From JBPOFM01 sp051252455 (lineage in GTDB: Bacteria > Bacteroidota > Bacteroidia > Flavobacteriales > Flavobacteriaceae), in the NCBI GenBank assembly GCA_051252455.1, contig JBPOFM010000002.1, forward strand, positions 124,001-188,000: DNA of 64,000 nt. The letters are read 5' to 3'. The translations under genes and the position numbers were made by a program. Under the pieces are notes generated by a model. That model saw nothing but the letters and a program-made list of their open reading frames with translations. It made no database searches and was not told the origin of the DNA. Positions 44,176 through 52,548 of this stretch are shown piece by piece. Position 1 is the first letter of the stretch. Each line of letters begins with the position of its first letter.

Positions 44176-44296
44176 CACAAATAATTACTCATCTGTAATT
44201 ATCAACTTCTTTTTAACATTTTTCTATTAGGTACGTCTGTGAAGACGCATTGTTCTTTTTGTTTTAATCTATTTATTAACTCAAAAAATTAGAAAA

Positions 44297-45589
44297 ATGA
44301 GTACACAAAAATTCGCAACCAAAGCGTTGCATGCAGGACATGATGTCCAAAAAAATGGTGGAACCAGAGCAGTTCCAATTTATCAATCCACAGCTTATGT
44401 GTTCAACAATTCTGACCATGCAGCCAATTTATTTGCGCTGGCAGAACCAGGGAACATTTACACACGAATCAACAACCCAACAAATGCTGTTTTAGAAGAG
44501 CGATTGGCAGCCCTTGAAGGAGGTATTGCCGCAGTAGTGACCGCATCAGGAACTTCTGCAATCTCAACAACTTTATTGACGCTGTTAAAAGCAGGCGACC
44601 ATATCGTAGCTTCTAGTAGTTTGTATGGTGGGACTTACAATTTGTTGAGTGTGACATTACCACGTCATGGAATTACAACCACGTTTGTTGACCCGTCAAA
44701 CCCTGAAAATTTTAAGGAAGCGGCTCAAGAAAATACAAGAGCCTTCTTTATTGAGTCACTGGGAAATCCAAAATTGGATGTGTTGGATATTGAAGCCATT
44801 GCAACGGTATCAAAAGCACACAAAGTACCATTGATTGTGGACAATACGGTAGCAACTCCCTATTTGTTGAATCCGATTGCCTATGGTGCAAACATCGTTA
44901 TTCATTCCTTGACCAAATATATCAACGGCAACGGAACTGCTTTAGGTGGTGTCATCATTGATGCGGGAACCTTTGATTGGACCAACGGTAAATTTCCTGA
45001 ATTCACAGAACCATCCGCAGGGTATCATGGGTTAGTATACAGCGAAGTTTTGGAAGCCGCTGCGTTCATTGCCAAAGTGAGAATCGAAGGTTTACGAGAT
45101 TATGGTGGTGCTTTGAGTCCATTTAATGCTTGGCAAATTATCCAAGGCTTGGAAACATTGGAATTGCGAATCAAAAAGCATAGCGAAAATGCTTTGGAAT
45201 TGGCCAAATGGCTTCAAAAACAAGAAGAAGTTACGTGGGTCAATTATCCAGGTTTGGAAACGAGTAAATACAAAGATTTAGCTGATAAGTATTTACCGAA
45301 TGGTCAAAGTGGTGTGGTCACTTTTGGTGCCAAAGGTGGTTATGAATCTGCGAAACATATTGCAGATACTACAAAACTATTTTCATTATTGGCAAATATT
45401 GGCGATACCAAATCTCTGATTATTCATCCTGCAAGTACGACGCATCAACAATTGAGCGATGAAGCGCAGGAAAGTACTGGCGTGACAAAGGATTTGATTC
45501 GTTTGTCTGTCGGTATCGAAGCTATTGAAGATTTAAAATCAGATTTAAAAGAAGTATTTAAGACTATTAATAAAAAACAGTTGGTTTAA
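44297..45589 (+). CDS. metY: O-acetylhomoserine sulfhydrylase
   Basis: 430 aa, Cys/Met-metabolism PLP family. TKALHAGHDVQKNGGTRAVP opening, ASGTSAISTTLLTLL, VDNTVATPYLLNP (cofactor Asp) and HSLTKYINGNGTALGGVII with the PLP lysine. The insert after PLP lysine (GTFDWTNGKFPEFTEPSAGYHG) is characteristic of MetY rather than MetB, MetC or MetZ. Makes homocysteine from O-acetylhomoserine and sulfide, using sulfide from the sulfite reductase gene cluster to the right. First gene under the SAM-I riboswitch. Confidence 0.95.
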   Translation: MSTQKFATKALHAGHDVQKNGGTRAVPIYQSTAYVFNNSDHAANLFALAEPGNIYTRINNPTNAVLEERLAALEGGIAAVVTASGTSAISTTLLTLLKAGDHIVASSSLYGGTYNLLSVTLPRHGITTTFVDPSNPENFKEAAQENTRAFFIESLGNPKLDVLDIEAIATVSKAHKVPLIVDNTVATPYLLNPIAYGANIVIHSLTKYINGNGTALGGVIIDAGTFDWTNGKFPEFTEPSAGYHGLVYSEVLEAAAFIAKVRIEGLRDYGGALSPFNAWQIIQGLETLELRIKKHSENALELAKWLQKQEEVTWVNYPGLETSKYKDLADKYLPNGQSGVVTFGAKGGYESAKHIADTTKLFSLLANIGDTKSLIIHPASTTHQQLSDEAQESTGVTKDLIRLSVGIEAIEDLKSDLKEVFKTINKKQLV

Positions 45590-45602
45590 ATATGCCAATC
45601 AT

Positions 45603-45632
45603 GAGCATCATGCAAAATTTTGTATGATGCTC
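45603..45632. repeat. Long perfect hairpin between metY and metX
   Basis: GAGCATCAT-G-CAAAA pairs with TTTTG-T-ATGATGCTC: 15 pairs including one G-U, essentially no loop. It sits 13 bases after the metY stop and 27 bases before metX. No strong T-run; it may modulate distal expression or protect the mRNA. Confidence 0.75.
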
Positions 45633-45659
45633 TATTTATTAATATTTCAAAATACAAAA

Positions 45660-46664
45660 ATGAAAAATCTCAAATACATACAGATAGAAGACTATGAAAC
45701 CCAAAGTGGAGTGAAATTTTCAACATCTCTATCCTATCAAACCTTTGGAAAACCCTTGGGTGAAGCACCGATTGTATTGGTTAATCATGCCTTGACTGGT
45801 AATTCAAATATCTGCGGAAATGAAGGTTGGTGGACAGATTTGATAGGTGATGATAAATGTATTGATACAACTATTTATACTATTTTGGCGTTCAATATCC
45901 CAGGAAATGGCTATGACGATGCAGCAAAAAATTTAATTGAGAATTATAAAGATTTTACGGCTCGTGATATTGCTGAAATTTTTGCTATCGGATTGAAAAA
46001 ACTGGGAATTGAACAGCTTTTTGCGGTGATTGGAGGTTCCGTTGGTGGTGGCATCGCTTGGGAATTGGCGGCCTCACATCCAACTTTGTGTGAGCACGTG
46101 ATTCCAATTGCAACCGATTGGAAATCGACGGATTGGGTCATTGCCAATTGCTATATCCAAGATAATATTCTGAACCATTCCAGTGAGCCTTTGTATGATG
46201 CAAGGCTTCATGCGATGACTTTGTACAGAACACCAGAATCGTTTACCGACAAATTCAAACGCACCAATTCAGACAATGGATTGTTCAATATAGAAAGTTG
46301 GTTAAACCATCACGGCGAAATTCTGGATAATAGATTTCAATTGTCTTCCTATAAAATGATGAACCAAATTTTGCGTACCATTGATATTACGAAAGATAGA
46401 GGGTCGTTTTTAGATGTTGCTTCTGAAATTAGTTCCAGCATCCATCTAGTGACCATCAACACCGATTTATTTTTTAAAGCGGATGAAAATTGGTCCACCT
46501 ATGTTGAACTTAAAAGTGTGAAGGAAGATGTGACGATAGGAGAAATCAAATCCATTCATGGTCATGATGCGTTCTTAATTGAATTCCATCAATTGGCGTC
46601 CATATTAAAACCAATTTTTAAGTTTCAAAAAAAAAGCGAATTAAGCTTTAAAGAAGCCATTTAA
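45660..46664 (+). CDS. metX: Homoserine O-acetyltransferase (MetX-type alpha/beta hydrolase)
   Basis: 334 aa from the ATG giving MKNLKYIQIEDYETQSGVKF; an upstream frame start would run through the hairpin. HALTGNSN and the nucleophile elbow VIGGSVGGGIAWE with Ser127; most MetX proteins have GGSMGG here. The late SIHGHDAFLIEFHQL supplies Asp/His of the triad. It makes the activated homoserine used by MetY and MetZ on either side. Acetyl versus succinyl specificity is not decided by what I can see. Confidence 0.9.
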   Translation: MKNLKYIQIEDYETQSGVKFSTSLSYQTFGKPLGEAPIVLVNHALTGNSNICGNEGWWTDLIGDDKCIDTTIYTILAFNIPGNGYDDAAKNLIENYKDFTARDIAEIFAIGLKKLGIEQLFAVIGGSVGGGIAWELAASHPTLCEHVIPIATDWKSTDWVIANCYIQDNILNHSSEPLYDARLHAMTLYRTPESFTDKFKRTNSDNGLFNIESWLNHHGEILDNRFQLSSYKMMNQILRTIDITKDRGSFLDVASEISSSIHLVTINTDLFFKADENWSTYVELKSVKEDVTIGEIKSIHGHDAFLIEFHQLASILKPIFKFQKKSELSFKEAI

Positions 46665-46672
46665 GAGCCATT

Positions 46673-47839
46673 ATGAGTCATAAAAAATTTGAAACTGAAG
46701 CCATTAGAACACAAACGGAACGTTCGCAATTTATGGAGCATTCCACGCCTTTGTACCTGACATCGAGTTTTGTTTTTGAAGATGCAGAAGACATGCGTGC
46801 GTCATTTGCAGAGGAAAAAGAACGCAATTTATACAGTCGATTTTCCAATCCAAATACAACGGAATTTGTAGATAAAATCGTGGCAATGGAAGGTGCGGAA
46901 TCTGGCTATGCCTTTGCGACAGGAATGTCTGCAATTTATTCCACATTTGCAGCCCTGTTGAATGCTGGCGACCACATCGTATCATGTAATTCGGTTTTTG
47001 GCTCTACTCATTCACTTTTCACAAAATATTTTCCAAAATGGAATATTGAAACTAGCTACTTTAAGGTCAATGAAGTTGAGAAGATTGAAAGTTTAATTCA
47101 ACCAAACACCAAAATTTTATATGCAGAATCTCCAACAAATCCCGCTGTGGATGTGTTGGACATTGAGTTACTTGGAAAAATAGCAAAAAAACACAATATT
47201 TTATTCATCGTGGATAACTGTTTCGCAACACCATATTTACAAAATCCGATAAAATTTGGAGCTGATTTGGTCATTCATTCCGCAACAAAATTAATCGATG
47301 GACAAGGTCGAGTTTTGGGAGGTGTCACAGTTGGCAAAGCGGATTTAATAAAGGACATCTATTTATTTTCACGAAATACAGGCCCAGCAATGTCGCCTTT
47401 CAATGCATGGGTGTTGTCAAAAAGTTTGGAGACTATGGCAGTACGAGTGGATAGACATTGTGAGAATGCATTAAAGGTCGCGGAGTTTTTAGAGAATCAC
47501 AAGGAAATTAATTTTGTGAAATACCCATTTTTAAAATCACATCCACAGTATAAAATTGCTAAAAAGCAAATGAAACAAGGCGGAAATGTGGTGGCGTTTG
47601 AAGTAAAAGGAGGTATAGAAGCAGGTCGAAAATTTATTGATAACATAAAACTGTTGTCCTTGTCTGCAAATTTAGGAGATACCCGAACCATCATTACACA
47701 TCCTGCATCGACAACACATAGTAAATTAACGGAGAAAGATAGATTAGAAACCGGAATTACAGATGGTTTGGTAAGAATCTCCGTCGGATTGGAACATATA
47801 GAAGATATTATTAACGATTTAAAACAGGCATTACAATGA
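46673..47839 (+). CDS. metZ: O-succinylhomoserine sulfhydrylase-like enzyme
   Basis: 388 aa, second Cys/Met PLP enzyme of this operon. FATGMSAIYSTFAALLNAGDHI, FIVDNCFATPYLQNP and VIHSATKLIDGQGRVLGGVTV (PLP lysine) are intact. The GQGRVLGG sequence after the lysine is typical of MetZ, and the MetY-specific insert is missing. It starts 8 bases after metX. With metY it gives two direct sulfhydrylation enzymes for one pathway; a gamma-synthase or lyase role is a lesser alternative. Confidence 0.9.
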   Translation: MSHKKFETEAIRTQTERSQFMEHSTPLYLTSSFVFEDAEDMRASFAEEKERNLYSRFSNPNTTEFVDKIVAMEGAESGYAFATGMSAIYSTFAALLNAGDHIVSCNSVFGSTHSLFTKYFPKWNIETSYFKVNEVEKIESLIQPNTKILYAESPTNPAVDVLDIELLGKIAKKHNILFIVDNCFATPYLQNPIKFGADLVIHSATKLIDGQGRVLGGVTVGKADLIKDIYLFSRNTGPAMSPFNAWVLSKSLETMAVRVDRHCENALKVAEFLENHKEINFVKYPFLKSHPQYKIAKKQMKQGGNVVAFEVKGGIEAGRKFIDNIKLLSLSANLGDTRTIITHPASTTHSKLTEKDRLETGITDGLVRISVGLEHIEDIINDLKQALQ

Positions 47840-47864
47840 ATTCAAAAATAAGTACTTTTGCTGG

Positions 47865-48275
47865 ATGCTATCCAAAAAAACAAAATACGGAATTAAGGCG
47901 CTGACGTATTTGGCGCGACAGGAAAATAGAACTCCTGTGCAAATTGCAACCATCGCGAGTAGCGAAAATATTTCACTGAAGTTTTTGGAAAGTATTCTAT
48001 TATCATTGCGAAAAAACGGTTTTTTAGGTTCCAAGAAGGGAAAAGGAGGAGGTTATTATCTTCTTAAAGACCCAAAAGATATTATGATGACCACCGTTAT
48101 GAGAGTCTTGGAAGGTCCAATCGCGATGGTGCCTTGTGTCAGTTTGAATTTTTATGAAAAATGTGACGATTGTCCAGACGAGAGCAAATGCGCCGTGCAC
48201 AAATTGATGATAGAAGTGCGAGATAGCTCTCTAAAAGTCTTCAGGAACACGTCGTTAGCGGATATGGTCAAATAG
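47865..48275 (+). CDS. Rrf2-family transcription regulator
   Basis: 136 aa. MLSKKTKYGIKALTYLARQE is the Rrf2 opening, followed by a winged helix (ISLKFLESILLSLRKNGFLGSKKGKGGGYYL). Four C-terminal cysteines (PCVSLNFYEKCDDCPDESKC) could hold an Fe-S cluster as in IscR/NsrR; CymR-type members that control cysteine genes lack them. It starts 25 bases after metZ and 118 bases before cysH, with a good palindrome in between, so it is likely to sense sulfur or redox state and control the sulfite-reduction operon. Confidence 0.93.
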   Translation: MLSKKTKYGIKALTYLARQENRTPVQIATIASSENISLKFLESILLSLRKNGFLGSKKGKGGGYYLLKDPKDIMMTTVMRVLEGPIAMVPCVSLNFYEKCDDCPDESKCAVHKLMIEVRDSSLKVFRNTSLADMVK

Positions 48276-48339
48276 GAAATTCGCAAAAAACACCCCTAAT
48301 TTTTCAATAATTAAGGCATCTTTTAAAAATGATTATAAC

Positions 48340-48375
48340 TATGTTTGTATTATCCTACTTAACCTATAGGGTTAA
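48340..48375 (+). promoter_or_regulatory. cysH promoter with overlapping Rrf2 operator candidate
   Basis: TATGTTTG (48340-48347) matches TAnnTTTG. Just downstream, TTAACC-TATAG-GGTTAA (48359-48375) is a perfect inverted repeat at about +5 to +22 of the predicted transcript, an ideal repressor position for the adjacent Rrf2 protein. Confidence 0.6.
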
Positions 48376-48393
48376 TTAAAAAATTATAAAAAA

Positions 48394-49008
48394 ATGAGCT
48401 TAAATCTAGAACAAATAAATAAGGAACTAAAGCACAAAACGCCAGCTGAAGTTATTCAATGGATTTTAAAACGTTACGTTCATCCTGTCGTAACTACCAA
48501 CTTCAGACCCTACGAAGCAGTCATCTTGCACGCCGTTACCCAAGTGCAACCGTCTGTAAAGGTTATTTGGTGCGATACGGGTTATAATACGTCAAACACC
48601 TATGCACATGCGGAAGATTTAATTTCGAAACTGGATTTGAACATCCAATTATACGTGCCAAAACAGACCGTTGCGCATCGGGATGTTGTGCTCGGTATTC
48701 CGGATGTCGATGACCCAAATCATAAGGTTTTTACAGAGCAAGTAAAATTGGAACCCTTTAAAAGAGCAATGGCAGAACATCGGCCAAATGTTTGGTTCAC
48801 AAATTTAAGAAAAGGTCAAACGGCTTTTAGAGATGGTATAGATATCGTGTCAAAAGGTGCTGATGGCATCCTAAAAGTGAGTCCGTTTTACTATTGGTCT
48901 GATGAAGAATTGGATGTGTATCTATTGGAAAATGATTTACCAAATGAATTCCATTATTACGACCCAACCAAACAATTGGAAAATAGGGAATGTGGGTTGC
49001 ATGCTTAA
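48394..49008 (+). CDS. cysH: Phosphoadenylyl-sulfate reductase, short form
   Basis: 204 aa; family members usually run 230-250. Reduces activated sulfate to sulfite with thioredoxin. TNFRPYEAVILHAVTQVQP and WCDTGYNTSNTYAHAEDLI form the nucleotide-binding part, LRKGQTAFRDGIDIV follows, and the catalytic Cys200 is in the terminal ENRECGLHA. The CC and CxxC cysteines that bind 4Fe-4S in APS reductases are absent, so PAPS is the expected substrate. No cysD, cysN or cysC is in the window. Confidence 0.92.
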   Translation: MSLNLEQINKELKHKTPAEVIQWILKRYVHPVVTTNFRPYEAVILHAVTQVQPSVKVIWCDTGYNTSNTYAHAEDLISKLDLNIQLYVPKQTVAHRDVVLGIPDVDDPNHKVFTEQVKLEPFKRAMAEHRPNVWFTNLRKGQTAFRDGIDIVSKGADGILKVSPFYYWSDEELDVYLLENDLPNEFHYYDPTKQLENRECGLHA

Positions 49009-49092
49009 TAAAAGGAGTACAAATTGCTTATGACTCGCAACCGATTCAATTAAAGAAATGCTGTGTGAGCAGAATTTATAAAATAAAAAATT

Positions 49093-51186
49093 ATGCAAAG
49101 TTTTAGAACCGAAATAGAAAATCCAGTCGTTGAAAAGGACATTATTGATTTAGCCAATAAGATTGAACTTTTCAAAACAGGAAAAGTAGCTGAAGAAAAA
49201 TTTAGAAGTCTTCGTCTGGCTCGGGGTATTTATGGTCAGCGTCAAGAAGGCGTTCAAATGATCCGTATCAAATTGCCTTTTGGAAAGGTGTTGAGCCAGC
49301 AGTTAAAACGTATTGCTGACGTTTCGGATGAATATTCGAGAGGCAGATTGCACATCACAACACGTCAGGACATTCAGATCCATTATGTCGATTTAGATCG
49401 AACTCCAGAACTTTGGGCCGATCTGGAACGCGATGACATTACCTTACGTGAAGCTTGTGGCAACACCGTCCGCAACGTGACGGCAAGTGAAACCGCAGGA
49501 ATCGATGTCAATGAACCTTTTGATGTGTCGCCTTATGCAGATGCCGTTTTTAAATTCTTTTTGCGTAATCCAATCTGTCAAGAAATGGGACGGAAATTTA
49601 AGGTGTCCTTTTCATCTTCGGATGAAGATACAGGTTTGTCCTACATGCACGATTTAGGATTTATTGCCAAAATTAAAAATGGCGAACGAGGTTTTAAAGT
49701 CTTGCTTGGTGGAGGATTGGGGTCGCAACCAAGACATGCTGATGTATTATATGAATTTTTGCCTACTGATAAAATCATTCCAGTCATGGAAAGCGTCCTA
49801 CGAATTTTTGATCGTCATGGCGAACGCAAAAGTAGGGCCAAAGCTCGAATGAAATTCTTAATTAATGATATTGGGTTGGAGGCCTTTCAGGAATTAATAG
49901 AATTGGAGCAAAATGCTATCGAATTTAAATCGGTTCCTATTCATTTTGAAAAATTTCCAGTTTCCGTTCCTGTAAACGTTGAGGCTTCTAAAGTAGAAAT
50001 TAAGGATAAAAATCATTTCAATAGTTGGAAATCGACCAACCTAGTGCCACAGAAACAAAAAGGTTATGTTGCTATTGGCATCAAAGTTTTGTTGGGCGAT
50101 TTTTATACAGATAAAGCGCGTTTGCTTGCAGATTTGGTCGAAAACTATGCAGCAGGAGAAATCAGATTGACCTTGCGACAAAATATATTAATTCCATTTG
50201 TTAAGGAAGATTTAGCTCCCTTTTTCTATCAAGAATTGAGCAAATTGGGCTATACCGAAGTTGGATATAATAAAGCGGTCGATATTACGGCGTGTCCAGG
50301 AACTGATACTTGTAATTTAGGCATTGCCAGCAGTACAGGAATTGCAGAAGAGTTGGAGCGTGTCATCAAAACCGAATATCCTCATTATTTGGAGAATGAA
50401 GATTTGGTAATCAAAATCAGTGGCTGCATGAACGCTTGTGGACAACATAATATGGCAAATATTGGGTTTCAGGGAATGTCCGTTCGGACGCCAGATAAAT
50501 TGGTGGCTCCTGCGCTGCAAGTGCTTCTTGGTGGTGGTAATCAAGGAAATGGAAAAGGTGTTTTTGCAGATAAAGTGGTAAAAGTTCCAAGTCGGAGAGG
50601 TCCAGAAGCTCTCCGTCGTATTCTCAACGATTATGAAGCGAATGCAGAAGGGCAATTGTATTTGGATTATTACCTACTACAAGGACAAAAATATTTTTAT
50701 AATCTGCTGACGGACCTTTCAGACGTCTCCAATTTAACACCTATTGATTTCATAGATTGGGGAACCGATGAAGCCTATGTAAAAGCCATCGGAATAGGAG
50801 AATGTGCAGGTGTGGTCATCGATTTGATAGCAACCCTATTTTTGGAAAGTGAAGAAAAAATTGAAAATGCGAGAGAATCTTTAGATGATAAAGTCTATTC
50901 TAACGCTATTTATTTCGCTTACAGTTCTATGGTAAATTCAGCAAAAGCACTATTGCTTTCACAGGATATTTCAACAAATACACAAGCGGGAATTATTAGT
51001 CAATTCGATACAGAATTTGTAGAAAGCAACAAACTGGATTTAGGTGTGACATTTTCAGAATTGATTTATCAAATCAAGAACAACGCACCAAAAGAAGCGT
51101 TTGCGAAAAGTTATATCAATCATGCTGAAGACTTTTTATCTAAAGTCAGAATTTTTAGAGATGAGGAAAAAGCGGTAGCAAGTTAA
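49093..51186 (+). CDS. Sulfite reductase hemoprotein with C-terminal HEPN-like domain
   Basis: 697 aa. Residues about 45-560 are a siroheme sulfite/nitrite reductase with two ferredoxin-like halves. Siroheme/4Fe-4S ligands are Cys401 and Cys407 (TACPGTDTCNLG) and Cys445 and Cys449 (SGCMNACGQHNMANIGF). Genes for PAPS reductase and siroheme synthesis on either side favour sulfite over nitrite. Residues about 565-697 are an added helical domain (YFAYSSMVNSAKALLLS, then QAGIISQFDTEFV) resembling HEPN folds; such a part is absent from E. coli CysI. Electrons may come from the flavin reductase three genes downstream. Confidence 0.93.
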   Translation: MQSFRTEIENPVVEKDIIDLANKIELFKTGKVAEEKFRSLRLARGIYGQRQEGVQMIRIKLPFGKVLSQQLKRIADVSDEYSRGRLHITTRQDIQIHYVDLDRTPELWADLERDDITLREACGNTVRNVTASETAGIDVNEPFDVSPYADAVFKFFLRNPICQEMGRKFKVSFSSSDEDTGLSYMHDLGFIAKIKNGERGFKVLLGGGLGSQPRHADVLYEFLPTDKIIPVMESVLRIFDRHGERKSRAKARMKFLINDIGLEAFQELIELEQNAIEFKSVPIHFEKFPVSVPVNVEASKVEIKDKNHFNSWKSTNLVPQKQKGYVAIGIKVLLGDFYTDKARLLADLVENYAAGEIRLTLRQNILIPFVKEDLAPFFYQELSKLGYTEVGYNKAVDITACPGTDTCNLGIASSTGIAEELERVIKTEYPHYLENEDLVIKISGCMNACGQHNMANIGFQGMSVRTPDKLVAPALQVLLGGGNQGNGKGVFADKVVKVPSRRGPEALRRILNDYEANAEGQLYLDYYLLQGQKYFYNLLTDLSDVSNLTPIDFIDWGTDEAYVKAIGIGECAGVVIDLIATLFLESEEKIENARESLDDKVYSNAIYFAYSSMVNSAKALLLSQDISTNTQAGIISQFDTEFVESNKLDLGVTFSELIYQIKNNAPKEAFAKSYINHAEDFLSKVRIFRDEEKAVAS

Positions 51187-51203
51187 CTAAAAAAGCAAGA
51201 GTT

Positions 51204-51971
51204 ATGAAAACGCCAAAATTAACAGTCGTAGGTGCAGGCCCTGGAGATCCAGACCTTATCACTATAAAAGCCATAAAGGCCATTGAGTCGGCAGATGTTA
51301 TTTTGTACGATGCATTGATTAACGAAGAACTGTTAAACTACGCATCATCAAGTGCAGAACTGATTTTTGTTGGAAAGCGTAAAGGCTGTTATGCATATCA
51401 ACAAGACCAAATCAATGATTTGATTGTAAGCAGGGCAAAATCGCATGGACATGTTGTAAGACTTAAAGGTGGCGACCCTTTTATTTTTGGACGAGGTGCC
51501 GAAGAGATTGATTTTGTTAGAGACTTTGGAATAAAAACATATATGGTTCCTGGAATTTCCTCTAGCATGGCAGTCCCAGCATATCAAGGAATTCCATTGA
51601 CGAAACGTGGCGCTTCAGAAAGTTTTTGGGTCATCACAGGAACTACAAAATCGCACGCAATTTCTAATGATGTGGCGCTGGCTGCAAAATCGACTGCAAC
51701 AGTAGTCATCTTAATGGGAATGGGCAAATTGGATGAAATTGTCGCTATTTTTTCTTCCGAAGGAAAAGCGAAAACTCCCATCGCCATCATTCAAAATGGA
51801 ACCACCGAATTTGAAAAATGTGGAATCGGCACTATCGACACCATTCAGAAGATTGTGCTTGAAAAGCAATTGTCATCTCCAGCCATTATTGTCATTGGTG
51901 AAGTGGTCAATCAACGCGTAGTTTTGAATTCCATAAAAAACGACATTAATCAACAGTTCATAACAGCATAA
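51204..51971 (+). CDS. cobA: Uroporphyrinogen-III C-methyltransferase
   Basis: 255 aa. Two SAM-dependent methylations to precorrin-2, first step of siroheme synthesis. TVVGAGPGDPDLITIKAIKA and VRLKGGDPFIFGRGAEE are SUMT signatures; YMVPGISSSMAVPAYQGIPLT and VVILMGMGKLDEI follow. Directly after sulfite reductase it supplies that enzyme's siroheme, together with the next gene. Single-domain, not a CysG fusion. Confidence 0.96.
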   Translation: MKTPKLTVVGAGPGDPDLITIKAIKAIESADVILYDALINEELLNYASSSAELIFVGKRKGCYAYQQDQINDLIVSRAKSHGHVVRLKGGDPFIFGRGAEEIDFVRDFGIKTYMVPGISSSMAVPAYQGIPLTKRGASESFWVITGTTKSHAISNDVALAAKSTATVVILMGMGKLDEIVAIFSSEGKAKTPIAIIQNGTTEFEKCGIGTIDTIQKIVLEKQLSSPAIIVIGEVVNQRVVLNSIKNDINQQFITA

Positions 51972-51972
51972 T

Positions 51973-52548
51973 ATGGAACGGAATAATCTATATCCAATTT
52001 TTTTAAGAATGCATACCATTCAAACTTTAATTGTTGGAGGCGGCAACGTGGCGTTAGAAAAACTCACATTTTTATTAAAATCGAGTCCGAACGCAAATGT
52101 TGAAATGGTAGCCCCATTTTTCAGGGACGAGGTAAAGCAATTGGCAAAACAATTTAATATCCGATTGATAACGATGGCTTACGAGGTGTCGTTCTTATGC
52201 GATAAAGATTTGGTCATTGCCGCAACTGACAATTATGAAGTCAATCAACAAATCTATAAAGACGCAAAAGCAAGAAATATACTGATAAACGTTGCTGACA
52301 CACCAGAATTATGCGATTTCTATCTCGGAGGCATCGTTACAAAAGGGCATGTGAAAATTGCCATTTCAACCAATGGAAAATCGCCAACCACAGCAAAACG
52401 CCTGCGTCAATTTTTCGAGGAAGTGCTACCTGATGATATCAATAATTTAGTTGAAAATTTAAATAGCTATCGAAAAACGATCAAAGGAGATTTCAATCAG
52501 AAAGTGAAGACATTAAATAAAATTACCCAAACCTTAATACAGAAATAA
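51973..52548 (+). CDS. sirC: Precorrin-2 dehydrogenase
   Basis: 191 aa. NAD-dependent oxidation of precorrin-2 to sirohydrochlorin. LYPIFLRMHTIQTLIVGGGNVALEKL is the Rossmann motif; ISTNGKSPTTAKRLRQFFEEVLP is the SirC/Met8 signature. It equals the N-terminal half of E. coli CysG, separated from cobA by one base. No separate ferrochelatase is visible, so iron insertion is either done by this protein (as in Met8) or encoded elsewhere. Confidence 0.93.
   Translation: MERNNLYPIFLRMHTIQTLIVGGGNVALEKLTFLLKSSPNANVEMVAPFFRDEVKQLAKQFNIRLITMAYEVSFLCDKDLVIAATDNYEVNQQIYKDAKARNILINVADTPELCDFYLGGIVTKGHVKIAISTNGKSPTTAKRLRQFFEEVLPDDINNLVENLNSYRKTIKGDFNQKVKTLNKITQTLIQK

Noticed and set aside
48394..49008. 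APS-type reductase
   Set aside because: The paired cysteines that bind 4Fe-4S in APS reductases are absent; only the catalytic Cys of ECGLH and one other Cys are present.
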